Assembly: GCF_964204645.1 (NCBI RefSeq)
Contig: NC_134036.1
Span: 6,149,600-6,213,599, forward strand
DNA: 64,000 nucleotides
Reading direction: 5' to 3'
Source: Tubulanus polymorphus
Lineage: Eukaryota > Nemertea > Palaeonemertea > Tubulaniformes > Tubulanidae
Shown: piece after piece, positions 1 to 10,930 of the stretch
How positions within the stretch are numbered: position 1 is the first letter of the stretch
Layout: every line of letters starts with the position of its first letter
Notes under the pieces: model-generated
Told to the model about the DNA's origin: nothing
The model's database searches: none
Seen by the model: the letters and a program-made list of their open reading frames with translations, nothing else
Program-made: the position numbers and the translations under genes

Positions 1-160
1 TGAATTCAATAATAATTCAATAGTAAATGAATCAACGATCGGTTTGTTAAAAGTTCTCGAAAGCGATTAAAAGGATGTGTCGCAGAAGCGAGGAAAACAT
101 CATCGTCAATTCCAGTTATGCGCTTCACTCGTGGCAGTTACAAAAAGACGCGTCTAAACA
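1..160 (+). other. 3' flank of another ICK-peptide gene cut by the window edge
   Basis: The first bases match the end of the 3' UTR and the downstream flank of copies A and B. They share the attcaat...agtaaatgaatcaacgatcggtttgttaa stretch around the poly(A) site and then a weaker match around a later catcgtcaattcc...gcgcttcactcg segment (compare 7,425-7,570 and 29,150-29,300). The mature-peptide exon itself must lie to the left of the window. This implies that the plus-strand cluster continues upstream. Assignment rests on similarity to the other copies only. Confidence 0.6.
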
Positions 161-214
161 ATGAACTGCCCGTGTACCTGAATCATTGGAGAAAGGATTG
201 CTTTTCATTTTCCA

Positions 215-744
215 AAAAGACTCGTTAATCACCCGCCGCTTGTCTTTAACCATTTTCTTACCTACCTACTTTAAAGATTCGAAGATTTTACCTAGGGGAA
301 CTTTATCTAGGAGTCTCACCCAGGGGATTTTTACCTACAACCCACAGTTCGATAAAACGTGGTGGTTTCTTATGATCACAGTTGTAAGAACGGTCGGTCA
401 CCCGTCAGAATAATGTGTTCCACATAAAGGCGCCTTAGATCAGCGAAAATATTGAAATATAGCGTATGAAACAAATCAGTATTCAGAAATTTCTAAAAAG
501 CGTCAGCTCAATAAATATAATGTTTTTTTTCCGTGAGATCGAACCAGGAAAACACTTTTGCCCGAGTAAATAGTGATGCGCGCGTGGGTCGATTTTGAAA
601 TGCCGGGTGCTCATCGATTCGGCTCGACTAAACACCGATATAGATTTCACTCAATATCAAGCTGTACAATCGTTGGTATAATTTATGAAATATTTCACAC
701 AGCGTGTTTTGTTCGAACAGTTCGTGTTCTCCATAAAGACTAAG
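215..744 (+). promoter_or_regulatory. Promoter block P1 plus non-coding first exon of the ICK family (orphan or alternative)
   Basis: This block is homologous over about 500 bp to P2 (2,818-3,501) and over shorter stretches to the blocks upstream of copies B, C, E and F. Shared landmarks are the gtcactcgtcagaat segment, an atagtgatgcgcgcg...gatcgattttgaa...gccgggtgc segment, the gatatagatttcactcaatatcaagctg segment, and a TATA-like tataatttat (677-686). The putative untranslated exon appears to end at 744 before gtaatc and is shorter than in P2. No signal-peptide exon lies between P1 and P2, so P1 is either an orphan left by duplication or an alternative far-upstream promoter for copy A. Transcription start is not determinable from sequence alone. 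Confidence 0.5.
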
Positions 745-1539
745 GTAATCGAACGTCCATTGTCAAAGTATGCTGAATTAAAGTTTCAAGAGGACATTTT
801 GGTCATTAAATTCTATGCAGCATGATAGTCCAGTCATAATAAAGTTGAGGTTAGACAAAATTGCTCAAACTCGAATTTTATGATAAATTGACAGAACGTT
901 CTTACCTCAGTTCATATACGATATCTATATGGTTTGCATTCTTTTGCAACAATGTAAAAAATGCATTTCCATGGCAAAGGCATCCTGTTTTCACCATATT
1001 TTGGGTATATAGATAATTATGTGGGGCCAAGTCATGACAAAAATACAAACTTAGGGTCAAAACTTATGTTTTCTAATATGCGCTTTCCATATATGGCATT
1101 TAGAAATTGATTCAAGCTCAAGGTCATGTCTAATTTCAAATTCAAATTCAAACCAAGCACAGAAATGTCAATATGTCTTACGCTAATTCTTATTTTAAAC
1201 ACCTTCTTTACGTACGGAAATACAATATGTCAATTACAAAAAGATCAGGTTAAATATACATCATCAGATGAAAACATAGTTTCTTAGATTATGTCGCTAA
1301 GCACCCTGTAATGCGAGGTTTCCAAGTAACCGAAAAACCCAGTTTTTTCATCATCTTATAGCGAAGCTGCGTGTCAGGCGTTTACATTCATATTATGTGA
1401 AAGCAGTCACCCTTTTTTACAACTGCATTCAACGACGATGCAGACGATATGTCTGTAGCCATAGCAACACAACAATGGGCAGGTTGGTGAGTTTCCATGA
1501 CAACGAGTAAAGCAGGTTCCGCGACGGGCTATTCGAGAC

Positions 1540-1740
1540 AAGTCCACGATATGTAGAGAGGTAGAGTGAGAATATTAAGAGGGAGGAGCAAGCGGTGTGG
1601 GCGAGTGGTTTCGTTCCCACGAAGAGATCTTTTCCTTAAACAAATATTAATTTTTCGCCGGGGCTCCGTAAAACCTGCTACTGGTTTTCGGAAATACGAA
1701 CCACACTTCTTTCGGTTTTTTTTCTGGACCCAATTCCACA
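1540..1740. repeat. Duplicated intergenic block, partner at 3,640-3,850
   Basis: The segment beginning with the tgtgggcgagtggtttcgtt string and running through tttcgccgg-gctccg and ctgctactggttttcgg is repeated with a few changes at 3,640-3,850. No conserved reading frame or RNA-gene signal is visible. It follows promoter block P1 at one site and P2 at the other. The two blocks therefore probably descend from one duplicated unit. Confidence 0.7.
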
Positions 1741-1769
1741 ATTAATGTAAAAAGCCACATAACCATCAT

Positions 1770-2400
1770 CATTTGCTCCCTAAATCACCCATCCTCCCTA
1801 AACTGCTCATCCACTCTGCATATGAACATATTCAACAATGGGATTCTAAAGATTCCATGTTTTCTTCTAGGACTGTCGTGTAAACGTCATCGTGAATCCT
1901 GGACGTGCAGGTGTTCAAGTGTAATTTATGTGGATTGATATCAGTTCTACATCTCGGTCAATTTGCCGGACTATTAGTGAACTAACCGGACTACACGTGA
2001 ACTAACTGGACTAGTGGACTAGTCGAACTATGTGATCTTGCGGGACAAATATTCAACTTACCTAACTTAGTTAATTGATACTCGCAAAAATGGTCAGCGG
2101 TGGACTCTTAGAAGCTTGGGAACTCAGTGTGTGTATTTGTGGAATTTGGTGAATCATTAACTGCTAGACAAGACAGGAGACATGTGTGAGTAGAATTTAT
2201 TTTGCTCTTTAAAAATCAATCACGAGGAAGCAGTTATCTATTTAAACCTAGTGTTTGCTGAATTTCAAAAGAATTGTAAATTGAGTTATTTACAGCAGCC
2301 CGTAATTGTGTTGTGGCAATTGTAATGCGGGGATTTAGTAAGAGCACCATTTCTATGTAAAATAGAGGATTTGGCAACATTAGGTTAGCAATCATATCTG
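1770..2400 (+). repeat. Duplicated block with candidate mini-exon and 18-bp repeats, partner at 8,800-9,560
   Basis: About 600 bp is repeated at 8,800-9,560. It includes a candidate short exon starting after tttcttctag at 1,871. It also has degenerate 18-bp repeats of the gtgaactaaccggacta type (longer in the partner, 8,990-9,210), and a common end near gctagacaag...agacatgtgtgagtagaat. In the candidate exon one frame is open in both copies, encodes two conserved cysteines and ends at the same stop. Four of its seven differences are synonymous. That is suggestive only; a UTR exon is equally possible. Confidence 0.55.
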
Positions 2401-2817
2401 ATCCAAATCATTTTGATCAAAATTTGTGACGAAAACCAGCAAATTGTTAATGCATATAAATCACGATATCATTCTAAACCTAATATTGATATCATGTAAT
2501 GTACGAAAACCTTAATTAGTAGATTGGAAAATGTCTTAGAAGATGGTGACGCTTTGTTCCTTGCGTGGAAATCTTAAATGGTTATTAGGCAGCAACGATT
2601 GTCTTCTTGGAATGAGAATTTAAAGATAGCTTTTCGATTATAATCGATTATCCATGTTGTATTGAGAGAGATATAGTTCCATTTCTAGCAGGGAAAACCT
2701 TATTCCTCGGTCTTGTTTGTCTCCATTCGAGGACCGGTCGCTCAAGATTTGGTAACAGTCAGCCAGTGAATAGTTGACGTAGTGAAAGTTAAAAGTTCCT
2801 CATTACTTTGCTATTCA

Positions 2818-3501
2818 TCCGCCGCTTATCTTTAACCATTTCTTTTATCTACTTTGAAGATTTTGGGATTTTTTTTACCTCGGGGATTTTTACCCTGGGG
2901 ATTTTTAACTTCACCCACAGACCAGGCTGGGCAAATATTAAGTCACTGTAGTCTATGACCCGGTGACGGTCAATATGACGCGATTATAATTGCGACTGTG
3001 CCTGATGTCTGTACGGTCTACGGTTTTTATTCGCCAGTCAGGACCGCACCCAGTGGTCGACAGGAATACGCGCAGGGTCACTTTATGACCGCAGATGTAA
3101 GAACATAAGAACGGTTGGTCACTCGTCAGAATGATGTATTTCATATACAGGCACCGTAGATCAGCGAAAATATTGAAATATAGCGTATGAATGATCAATA
3201 TGCAGAAATTCTAAAAAGCGACAGCTCAATAAATATAACGACTGTCCAAGACCAAAACTAGAAAAACACTTGGCGCGAGTAAATAGTGATGCGCGCGTGG
3301 GTCGATTTTGAAATGCCGGGTGCGCATCATCGATTCGGCTCGATAAAACGCCGATATAGATTTCACTCAATATCAAGCTGTGCAATCATTGGTATAATTT
3401 ATCAACTATTTCGCACAGCGCGTTTTATTCTTTCGCTGACAGTTCCTGCATTCTAGGCGACGAGATATTTTCATTTCGAAAGTTGAACAGGTTAGAAGAA
3501 G
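2818..3501 (+). promoter_or_regulatory. Promoter block P2 plus non-coding first exon, likely for ICK copy A
   Basis: Second copy of the promoter block seen at 215-744. It carries the same gatgcgcgcg / gatcgatttt / gccgggtgcg / gatatagatttcactcaatatcaag landmarks and a TATA-like tataatttat (3,392-3,401). About 100 bp further a probable untranslated exon ends gttagaagaag at 3,501 before a good donor (gtaagc). The same exon end is recognisable upstream of copies B, C and F. The nearest signal-peptide exon downstream is copy A at 6,837, so the first intron would be about 3.3 kb and contain the retrotransposon at 4,316-5,691. The start site is inferred. Confidence 0.55.
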
Positions 3502-3847
3502 GTAAGCCCGGAGATGAAATATTATTCGATTATTTCCTAATCAAACGTTCGTTGTCGATGTATGCAGAATCGAAGTATCGTGAGAAAATTTTGGTTATGG
3601 ATTTTGTGCGGCTAAATTAAAATACCTTCCGTGAAGGGCTTTCAAAGACGAGGCCACGAAATGTATATAGTTAGAGAGGGAAGAGCGAGCGGTGTGGGCG
3701 AGTGGTTTCGTTCCGACGAAGAGATCATTTCCTTAAAACTAATATTTACTTTTCGCCGGAGCTCCGTTAAACTGCTACTGGTTTTTGGAATCACGATCCA
3801 CACTCGGTAGGGTTTCGGGTATATTCTGGACTCAATTCCAAAATTTT

Positions 3848-3900
3848 GGTCGAGGGATGCGGGGAACAGCTTGAGCGTATAGTGGGTTCGAATCCATTGA
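3848..3900 (+). mobile_element. tRNA-derived SINE-like fragment
   Basis: A box-B-like gggttcgaatcca (3,883-3,895) lies about 30 bp after a weak box-A-like tggtcgaggga. No acceptor stem closes around it, so this is not a functional tRNA gene. A truncated tRNA-derived SINE head is the best reading. Confidence 0.35.
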
Positions 3901-4315
3901 CCGGTGAAGATGACGGTTATGCGACTTTTTTACTCTGGACCCCGTCCCATAGTTTTAATTTTACATGGGCGAATACGTTTAGTTGACTAGAATATATTAG
4001 GGCCTGAATTTTCAGTAAACTATATCGGACGAAATAGTATATATATTATATTCATATTCCAACCGTTCTCACTCTTGATTCAAGTACTAACATTAACATC
4101 TGTCATGTTAAGAGAATTGAATTGAAATGTGAATAATGTATTAAACGTATTAAGCGTAAAATGGATAAGCAAATTACATATATTATACACTTACAAATTA
4201 TAAATTACAGTAGCCGAACCTGAGGCAAGGCCCTAAGTAAATAAAATACGTAGTTATAGCATATTTACGAGGATTATTCATTGACTGATAATACCGTCTA
4301 GTTAAGTAACATATT

Positions 4316-5691
4316 TTGAGTATTTCTACATTTAACCAAATGAAGATATTAGATCACACAATCTCGTGTTTTAAAGATAATATACTAATTCTATTTCTAT
4401 TTCTACTTTTTCTTTTGTATGTAAATGACATGATACATGTTTCTAAGTTATACAAGTTTATACTGTTTGCTGACGACACGACCATTTCTTGTAGCAACAA
4501 AGATCCTATAGAATTAATTCGTACCGTAAACCGCGAACTGATAAAACTATCTACGTGGTTTAGAGCAACTCTCGTTGAATGTAAAGAAAACAAGCTACAT
4601 GGAGTTTGGCAATTTTAGATTACCAGACAATACAGAAATCAGTATAGACAATCAACCTGTTGCTTATTCGTGCACCAACAAATTTCTTGGTGTGAATTTT
4701 GATGAAAACCTAAACTGGTCAGCACATACTGCCTATACATCTGCCAAAGTTTCACGTGCTATTGGTTTATTGTTCGAAGCCCACAAATGTCTACCCCAGC
4801 CCATTTTGCCCACACTTTATCATTCCTTAGTTTTACCATATTTCCAATACTGCAACATTGTCTGGGGACGTACATATCCAATCCGTCTACATCATCTTAG
4901 CATCCTACAGAAACGGGCTTTACGACTTGGATATAATGTACCTTACCTAGCACACTCGAGTCCACTCTTTAAACAAGGCAATCACCTTAAATTAACTGAC
5001 ATTAATAAGCTCCAAACAGCAAAGTTTCATTTTCAAGCTGATGTGCAACCAGGTACCTAATACCCTACGACATATTCTTTCATATAGGTCTGGTCCGCAA
5101 CATCATTTTCTACGAAATGCCAATAATTTAAATATACCGCAACATCGCACTACGAAACGCTCGTTCTCTATTAGTATAGCAGGCCCAAAGCTCTGGAATT
5201 CTTTACCAATCAACATCCGAAATAGTTCAAGCACAATCTCAAGAAGCAACTCATGTCAACCTATTAATCAACATCTAAAATCATGAGCAAACCAAAATAC
5301 TATAAACGTGTAGAAATTTATTTTATGCAGAAATGCTTAACTTTTTAGGGATTATATCTCATTCGTCGAAATCGGAGGACTTTTCTATTGTTCTTAAATT
5401 ATCCCGTTTATCAATAACAGTCTACCATCAATTAATCCCATGACTAGTTTATGCTATAACATAGAATTTTGCATCCTTCTCATTATCCAAATAGTATCAT
5501 TCCATCATTCTCAATGTTCCTTCTTTTCATAATTGCATTTTTTTTTCGTTATTTGCGCCAGGGCCTCGGCTTGACAATCACTTAATGATTTCCGAGGTCC
5601 TGATGATCGTCATGCAATATACATAAACATTTTGTAACAATTATGTATTTATATTTGTATCATGATAATCATCAAATAAATCAAATCAAAT
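4316..5691 (+). mobile_element. 5'-truncated, decayed non-LTR retrotransposon (jockey/CR1-like RT)
   Basis: Three overlapping frames (4,316-4,618; 4,575-5,060; 5,041-5,286) together encode the C-terminal part of a reverse transcriptase. Visible are the FADDT catalytic motif of the palm at 4,466-4,480, then the thumb-like FLGVNFDENLNWSAH segment and the YFQYCNIVWG segment typical of jockey/CR1-type elements. The tail contains a GPKLWNSLP motif. Two frameshifts, near 4,580 and 5,045, separate the frames, and the endonuclease and 5' part are missing. The 3' end has an A/T-rich AAATAAATCAAATCAAAT tail near 5,674-5,691. It sits inside the large first intron proposed for ICK copy A and is certainly inactive. 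Confidence 0.85.
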
Positions 5692-6836
5692 ATGTAATTA
5701 ACAATAGATTACCTTTATTCCATTTAACGCCTATTCAAACAAAAACAAGTGACAGAAACTTGTTTCCGTGTTTCTGTGATGCCCGCCCGCACTTAGGGCC
5801 AGGCTTCGAAATATACAGCGTATGCCATTAAACTGACTTCAAATTAATCTAATGTTACAAACAAAATATCACTGAATTAACCATTAAATCGACCGGTAGT
5901 TTCATTCTCACCGTTTCGAACTGATGAGACTAATTGTGACCGAACTCGCGCGACATTCAAATCAACAATGCAGAAAACCCGATATCGCTGCATTGAACAA
6001 TGTCTTATACCATTTTTTTCTAAAGAAGCATTATTTTAAATCTGCTACATTATGTAATATGCGATTGGTTTACTGAGACCTCATTGAAAACTGTCGATTA
6101 ATCAGAATTTGGGATTTTTAACTTTTTGGATTTTGGACTTGGTTGTAGGTTAAAATCCCTTTGGTAAAAATCCCAAAATGTTCACACCAGGTAAAATCCC
6201 CCCTAGGTGATTTCAAAGCAAGCTTTTTCTACAATTTTATTCATTTGTAATGAGACTGCAATATGTTTGAACTGTGCAATGAAATCTTTCGTTGCGATAA
6301 ATTCTTTAGTAAACTTTTAGAATCAGCAGACAAATTGTTAGAATTAATGAGAATAATTAACTTTTTATTTGAAATATCTAAACATTCGGACTGGAATATT
6401 TTTGAAATGTGTTGTATTAGAGCTGTGTAATGCCAATAATTATTAGAAATGATGAACTTTTGATTTGAAATATTTTAGATTCAAGTTAGTGTCATATATT
6501 TGCAATGTATGATGAACCCTTTCATTATAAGCTGTGCGATAACTTTAAGTACTAATTTGGTATTTCTGAACTGTTAATTTATAGTATGTTTTAATTCAAA
6601 TAATATATCTATAGGTTGTATGGGCCTGATATAATCGATGTTGTTCCACAGTAACGTATGAATAAATTGGATATATGTATCTATAATATGAATTAATTGA
6701 CTTTAAGATTGCACGTGCTTACATTCCATTAAAAAAGGAAGGAGAGGGATTTTTACCTGCTTTGAAGAATTGGGGATTTTTACCAAGGTGATTTTACCGC
6801 TTACCAATTACCTATATTTTCTTATTCAAATTTTAG

Positions 6837-7432
6837 GCGTTGAAAATGCTTGCTTACTTAATGACTCGTGTATGTGCTGTTGTTGTGGTCGTGGTCAGTG
6901 CCGCGTCATTTGCAGAGGGTGAGTAACGGACTGGGGAAATAATGCATAAATTCGTAGGTTTTCAATATTAACATATATCGAAGCGACATTAATCGACGAA
7001 TCGATTTGTTCGTCTGAATGGTCGACATAAACGAGGTGAATCGTTCGTCCTCATCTTTGGGATCGGCGCCGGCCCTACGTCTGGGCGAAGGTTCAATTAC
7101 TCATTCAATTAAGTTAAAACAATTGACTCATCGCACATTCCGTTTTAAAATGTCATCTTCTTTTTAAGTATAGGTTGCAAGTCATCGGGTTCTGCGTGTA
7201 GCGATTTCACTGAGTGTTGCAGCCGGTCCTGCACTATGATGAATAAATGTTACTAATCGTCGGTGACAATTGGGTTTCCTATTGGATATACTTTTGGCGA
7301 TTTTTGAAATATCCGATTATGAAACTGTACCGCAGTCGGGTAACTGACTGACTCGAATTGAATTCATATTTGTAACTCAGTCGTCAAATCTCGTGTTATA
7401 ATTCAATAAATGATTCGTTATGATTCAATAAA
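6837..7432 (+). CDS. ICK copy A: small secreted six-cysteine peptide, two coding exons
   Basis: The signal exon follows a ttcaaattttag acceptor; ATG is at 6,846 and the exon ends at 6,918 before gtgagt (24 codons plus one base). The mature exon runs from 7,174 after tatag to the stop at 7,254-7,256; the phase-1 intron is 255 bp. The precursor is about 51 residues. The first exon encodes a short, strongly hydrophobic signal peptide ending near an Ala-Glu. There is almost no propeptide before cysteine 1. The mature part has framework C-x6-C-x5-CC-x3-C-x5-C with one residue after the last Cys, as in inhibitor-cystine-knot peptides (conotoxin framework VI/VII, some antimicrobial and neuropeptide-like knottins). 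Poly(A) signals lie at 7,405 and 7,427. The 3' UTR block 7,306-7,327 is conserved in all copies. Secretion is well supported; activity is unknown. Confidence 0.85.
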
Positions 7433-7449
7433 GGTGCGAGTAAATAAAT

Positions 7450-8180
7450 CAATTATCGGGTTGTTAACTGTTGTTAGAATTCGTCGTTGACGATTTCTAA
7501 AGTTACAAATAAGATGCACCGTTCCATTACCGGCGAGGAACGTCAATCGTCCATTCGAGTTCCGCGATTTCTCTCTTGACTGGGTCCGCAAGATGTCGCA
7601 ATAAGTACTTTACCCGGACATGTGTATCTACAGACACGCTGTGTAGATACAGACACGCTGTCCTAAGAAACATAGATGATTATATGTAGACATTTAGACA
7701 TCAAAGACAGGGCTGATATGAAACATAGAGAAAATATGTACGAGCATTACAAGTAATTTTTGACGCCTTATAAAACGTTACCATTTTGAAACCTAAACAA
7801 TGTTAACCATTCAGCGTCATTCTACAAACGACAACCGTAAATCGATGTGCAAAACGTCACAGGTCTATGTGTACACATACAAGCTATTTGGCATAATATT
7901 TTTGACGAAGATGTAGAATGTCTTTCTGTGATTATGTAATGACCTCTATTTGAATGTCGAAATGTTATATTGCATTGAATAGCATTAGAAGACGTATTGT
8001 AATAGTAAAGGGTGTATGATTATATCAAAAGCGGCAGGCATAAATCGAAATGATAAGTAAATTGGATTATTCGGTCAAAACGGCGGATGTATACACGATT
8101 TTGAAGGCCCTGGTATGGGGATGCTGGTACAATGAGGAAGCTATCTACGATCTGTATAGGGCCGGAAATAGAAACTATGT
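7450..8180. other. Gene-free flank downstream of copy A
   Basis: After the poly(A) region the sequence keeps similarity to the downstream flanks of copy B and the window start for about 150 bp. The rest has no long frame, RNA signal or repeat that I can recognise, apart from a short duplicated acagacacgctgt string near 7,630-7,660. Confidence 0.5.
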
Positions 8181-8760
8181 TGGATATTAGGGGTATGCAG
8201 GTTTCATGAGATTAGCAATTTATAATAGCATAGCTGTCATATTCCGCGTCTTCTGATGCATGTGTATTAGGTGACAATTCAATTCAATTCTTTATTGATC
8301 CTTCTTACATACACAATTCCCAAATTCAATAAAGTTACAAATTTTAAAGTTAAAAAATGCATTACAAAACACATGCGTAGTTCATACAGAATAACATAAA
8401 CAAGTTATTTTAAATGACATTAGAGGATATGGAGTGACTGCCAAACCGGGACCGGGCCGGCTGGAGGCCACACATGCTCCAAAGTCGAAGCAGACATCCA
8501 GACGAGCTTTTTCCTCAAACCACGGAGGCAATGAAGTTGTAGGCCAGCTTAGAGGCAAATGTGAATGTAATCGGTTATAAGTTATCAATTATTGACAATT
8601 TTCAATAAAAAAACCACTACTAGTACAGTCGACCTCGTATCAGACCCAATCACCAAATCTCATAATTCCCCAAATTTCTCAAAACTTCGATTTCAAATTC
8701 GCAATTCAACGTTAGCTTATTCCAAAAATTCTATATTTTTTCGCAGGTGTCAAATAATTT
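8180..8760 (-). repeat. Retroelement 3'-end fragment in duplicated flank, partner at 35,098-35,740
   Basis: On the minus strand this segment ends with AATAAAG followed by an AATTGAATTGAATTG run (8,278-8,300), the kind of short-repeat tail found on non-LTR elements. The same body and tail occur at 35,205-35,740. The match continues past the tail into flanking sequence (8,180-8,277 against 35,098-35,204). The two are therefore paralogous segments carrying one old insertion, not two independent insertions. No intact protein is encoded. Confidence 0.65.
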
Positions 8761-8799
8761 ATTAAGATTAATTTTCTTGTTAGCTTTCCTATACTAAAG

Positions 8800-9560
8800 T
8801 CCATTCATCTATGGATCATTTCCAAACTGCTCGTCCACTTTCCCCGAAAATATATTGTTCAATGTGATTCTAACGAATTCATGTTTTATTCTAGGACTCT
8901 CTTGTAAACGTCATCGTGAATACTGGACGTGCAGGTCTTCAAGTGTAATCTACGTGAATTGATATCATTTCTACATCTCGGTCCATTAACCGGACTATTA
9001 GCGAACTAACCTGATGACATGTGAACTAACCGGAGGGACTATCGGTGAACTAGCCGGACTACGTGTGAACTAACCGACCTATATGTGAACTAACTGGACT
9101 ATTAGTGAACTAGCTGGACTATGTGTGAAGTAACCGGACTAGATGTGAACTAACCAGGCAAATAGTGAATTACCTGGATTGAATGTGAACTAACCGGAGA
9201 CCGTTGGATAGATTGCCAAACTTAAAGTGAATTGCTACTGGCAAAATCAGTCAGCGGTTGACTCCGTGAAGGTGTGGAACTCTGGAAGTGGATTTGTGAG
9301 ACCCGGTGGATTATTAACCGCTAGACAAGTGAGCAGACATGTGTGAGTAGAATTTCTTTTCAGTTTTGAAAATAATTAGGCCCTATGAGCATGTTATCTA
9401 TTTAAACAAAGTGTTTGCTGAACTTCAAAAGGTTAATTGTTTATTAAGTTATCTGCAGCAGCCTGTTATTGTGTTGCTGGAATTATAATTAATTCGGGGT
9501 TTTAGTAAGAGCATCAATCTCTATGTAAAATTGAAGATTTTGCATCATTCGATACAAGAT
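8800..9560 (+). repeat. Duplicated block with candidate mini-exon and expanded 18-bp repeats
   Basis: Partner of 1,770-2,400. The candidate mini-exon begins at 8,893 after a ttattctag acceptor and keeps the same open frame and stop. The array of gtgaactaaccggacta-like 18-bp units is longer here (8,990-9,210, about 12 degenerate units) than in the partner. The final shared segment is gctagacaag...cagacatgtgtgagtagaat. No larger gene structure could be attached to it. Confidence 0.55.
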
Positions 9561-10230
9561 CATATCTGATCTAAATTTCATCGAAATTTGTGTCGAAAAT
9601 TAGTGGGTCAAAACACAAAATCTAGAATATCTAATCGTAATATCAAATTCAAGAACTAAAATCGTGATCGGTAATGTCTATTGCAACCGCTGGACCGTGA
9701 ACTTGTCTCTCTTTCTCCCTCCCTACGTCTCCGCTACTGCCGCTTCTGCTACTCATTCGGCTTAGTCGAAAATACTTCAAAAATTTCGCATTAAAAATAC
9801 GTACGTTGCAAATTCAAGAAAAAAATAACAAAGCAACCGAATTTCACGTTTTCACAGTTATCCTCGTTCTAGTTTGTTCACTGACTGCTATATGTTATGA
9901 GCTGATCGTATCATTAAACCTCATACACTCGAAAACACTCATACACTCGTTTTTCTCTCCATGGTGAGTAGTTATTTCAACTCCTTATCGGAATGTAAAA
10001 CCTAAATTAAGGTTCGGGGTGGCTGGCAAGTCTTCGCTTATAGTCTTCTAAGCGTTCTGGCACAGACAGATTTGAGGGCTCTTGCCCATACCGACTTAAT
10101 TCTAAGGCGGATACACCACACCGTTGCACGCGCAGCAAATAACGAACTATAGTCATGTTTGTGCTTAGAGAATAAGTACTAGCGTTATACTGAGTAACGT
10201 TCAAGTCTAGAGGCGGCCGAGCGAAAATCT
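9561..10230. other. No gene recognised
   Basis: AT-rich intergenic sequence with a pyrimidine-rich stretch (9,700-9,760). A ctacgtctccgctactg string here recurs near 15,815. Nothing codes convincingly on either strand. Confidence 0.5.
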
Positions 10231-10312
10231 GTCAACCACCGAGATCGGGACTTGAACGACGGACCTTTCGCTCGCTGGTCGACTGCTACAGCAGTATAGC
10301 TACCATGGTGAC
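10230..10312 (-). mobile_element. tRNA-derived SINE head
   Basis: On the minus strand there is a box-A-like tggtagctatactgc (10,295-10,308) and a box-B-like cgttcaagtccc (10,247-10,258) at tRNA-like spacing. The acceptor stem does not pair, so a SINE promoter rather than a tRNA gene is inferred. Confidence 0.5.
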
Positions 10313-10930
10313 TGGTAATCTTCGGTCATACTTGCTTCCCTGCTTTGACAGGAGGTAGGATCGGGGTTAGGCATAGGGTTTGTTTTACAGCTATAGGGAC
10401 AGAATGAGGCTTAGGTTGAATGGTATACCTAATTTAAGATATTCGAACGGATTAAACGAACCTAGGTTGTCGTCGAGTTACGGTAGTAGGATGCTGGGTT
10501 GGGTTCGAATGCTGGTACATATGCTGGTCCATTTTCTCAAAATCTGCTCACTCCATTTTGACAATCGTGTGACTCTTGGAAATGAATTGTCATTCGTAGA
10601 CACGAGGTACATGAGGTTTTCCGTGTCTATAAAAACTATATCCAACCGAAATCTATCCGAGAAATATATTTATTTCCATTTTGGAATTCGTCGACATTGA
10701 CTCGCCAATAACAGTCATGAAAAATCAATATATCTTTTTCGAACGGGTCAACGATTGAGATGTGATTTATTCCATTTTGGAAATGGAATTCCAATGGTCG
10801 TTAAGAAAATCATCACCATCATCCTCAATTACATCAGTAAGCGCCGCTGCGCCATGATGTTGTGTACTTTAGGCCTATGGTCTCCACTACTCACCGACGA
10901 ATCATAAACGGTAAACAACCCGATCATTGA

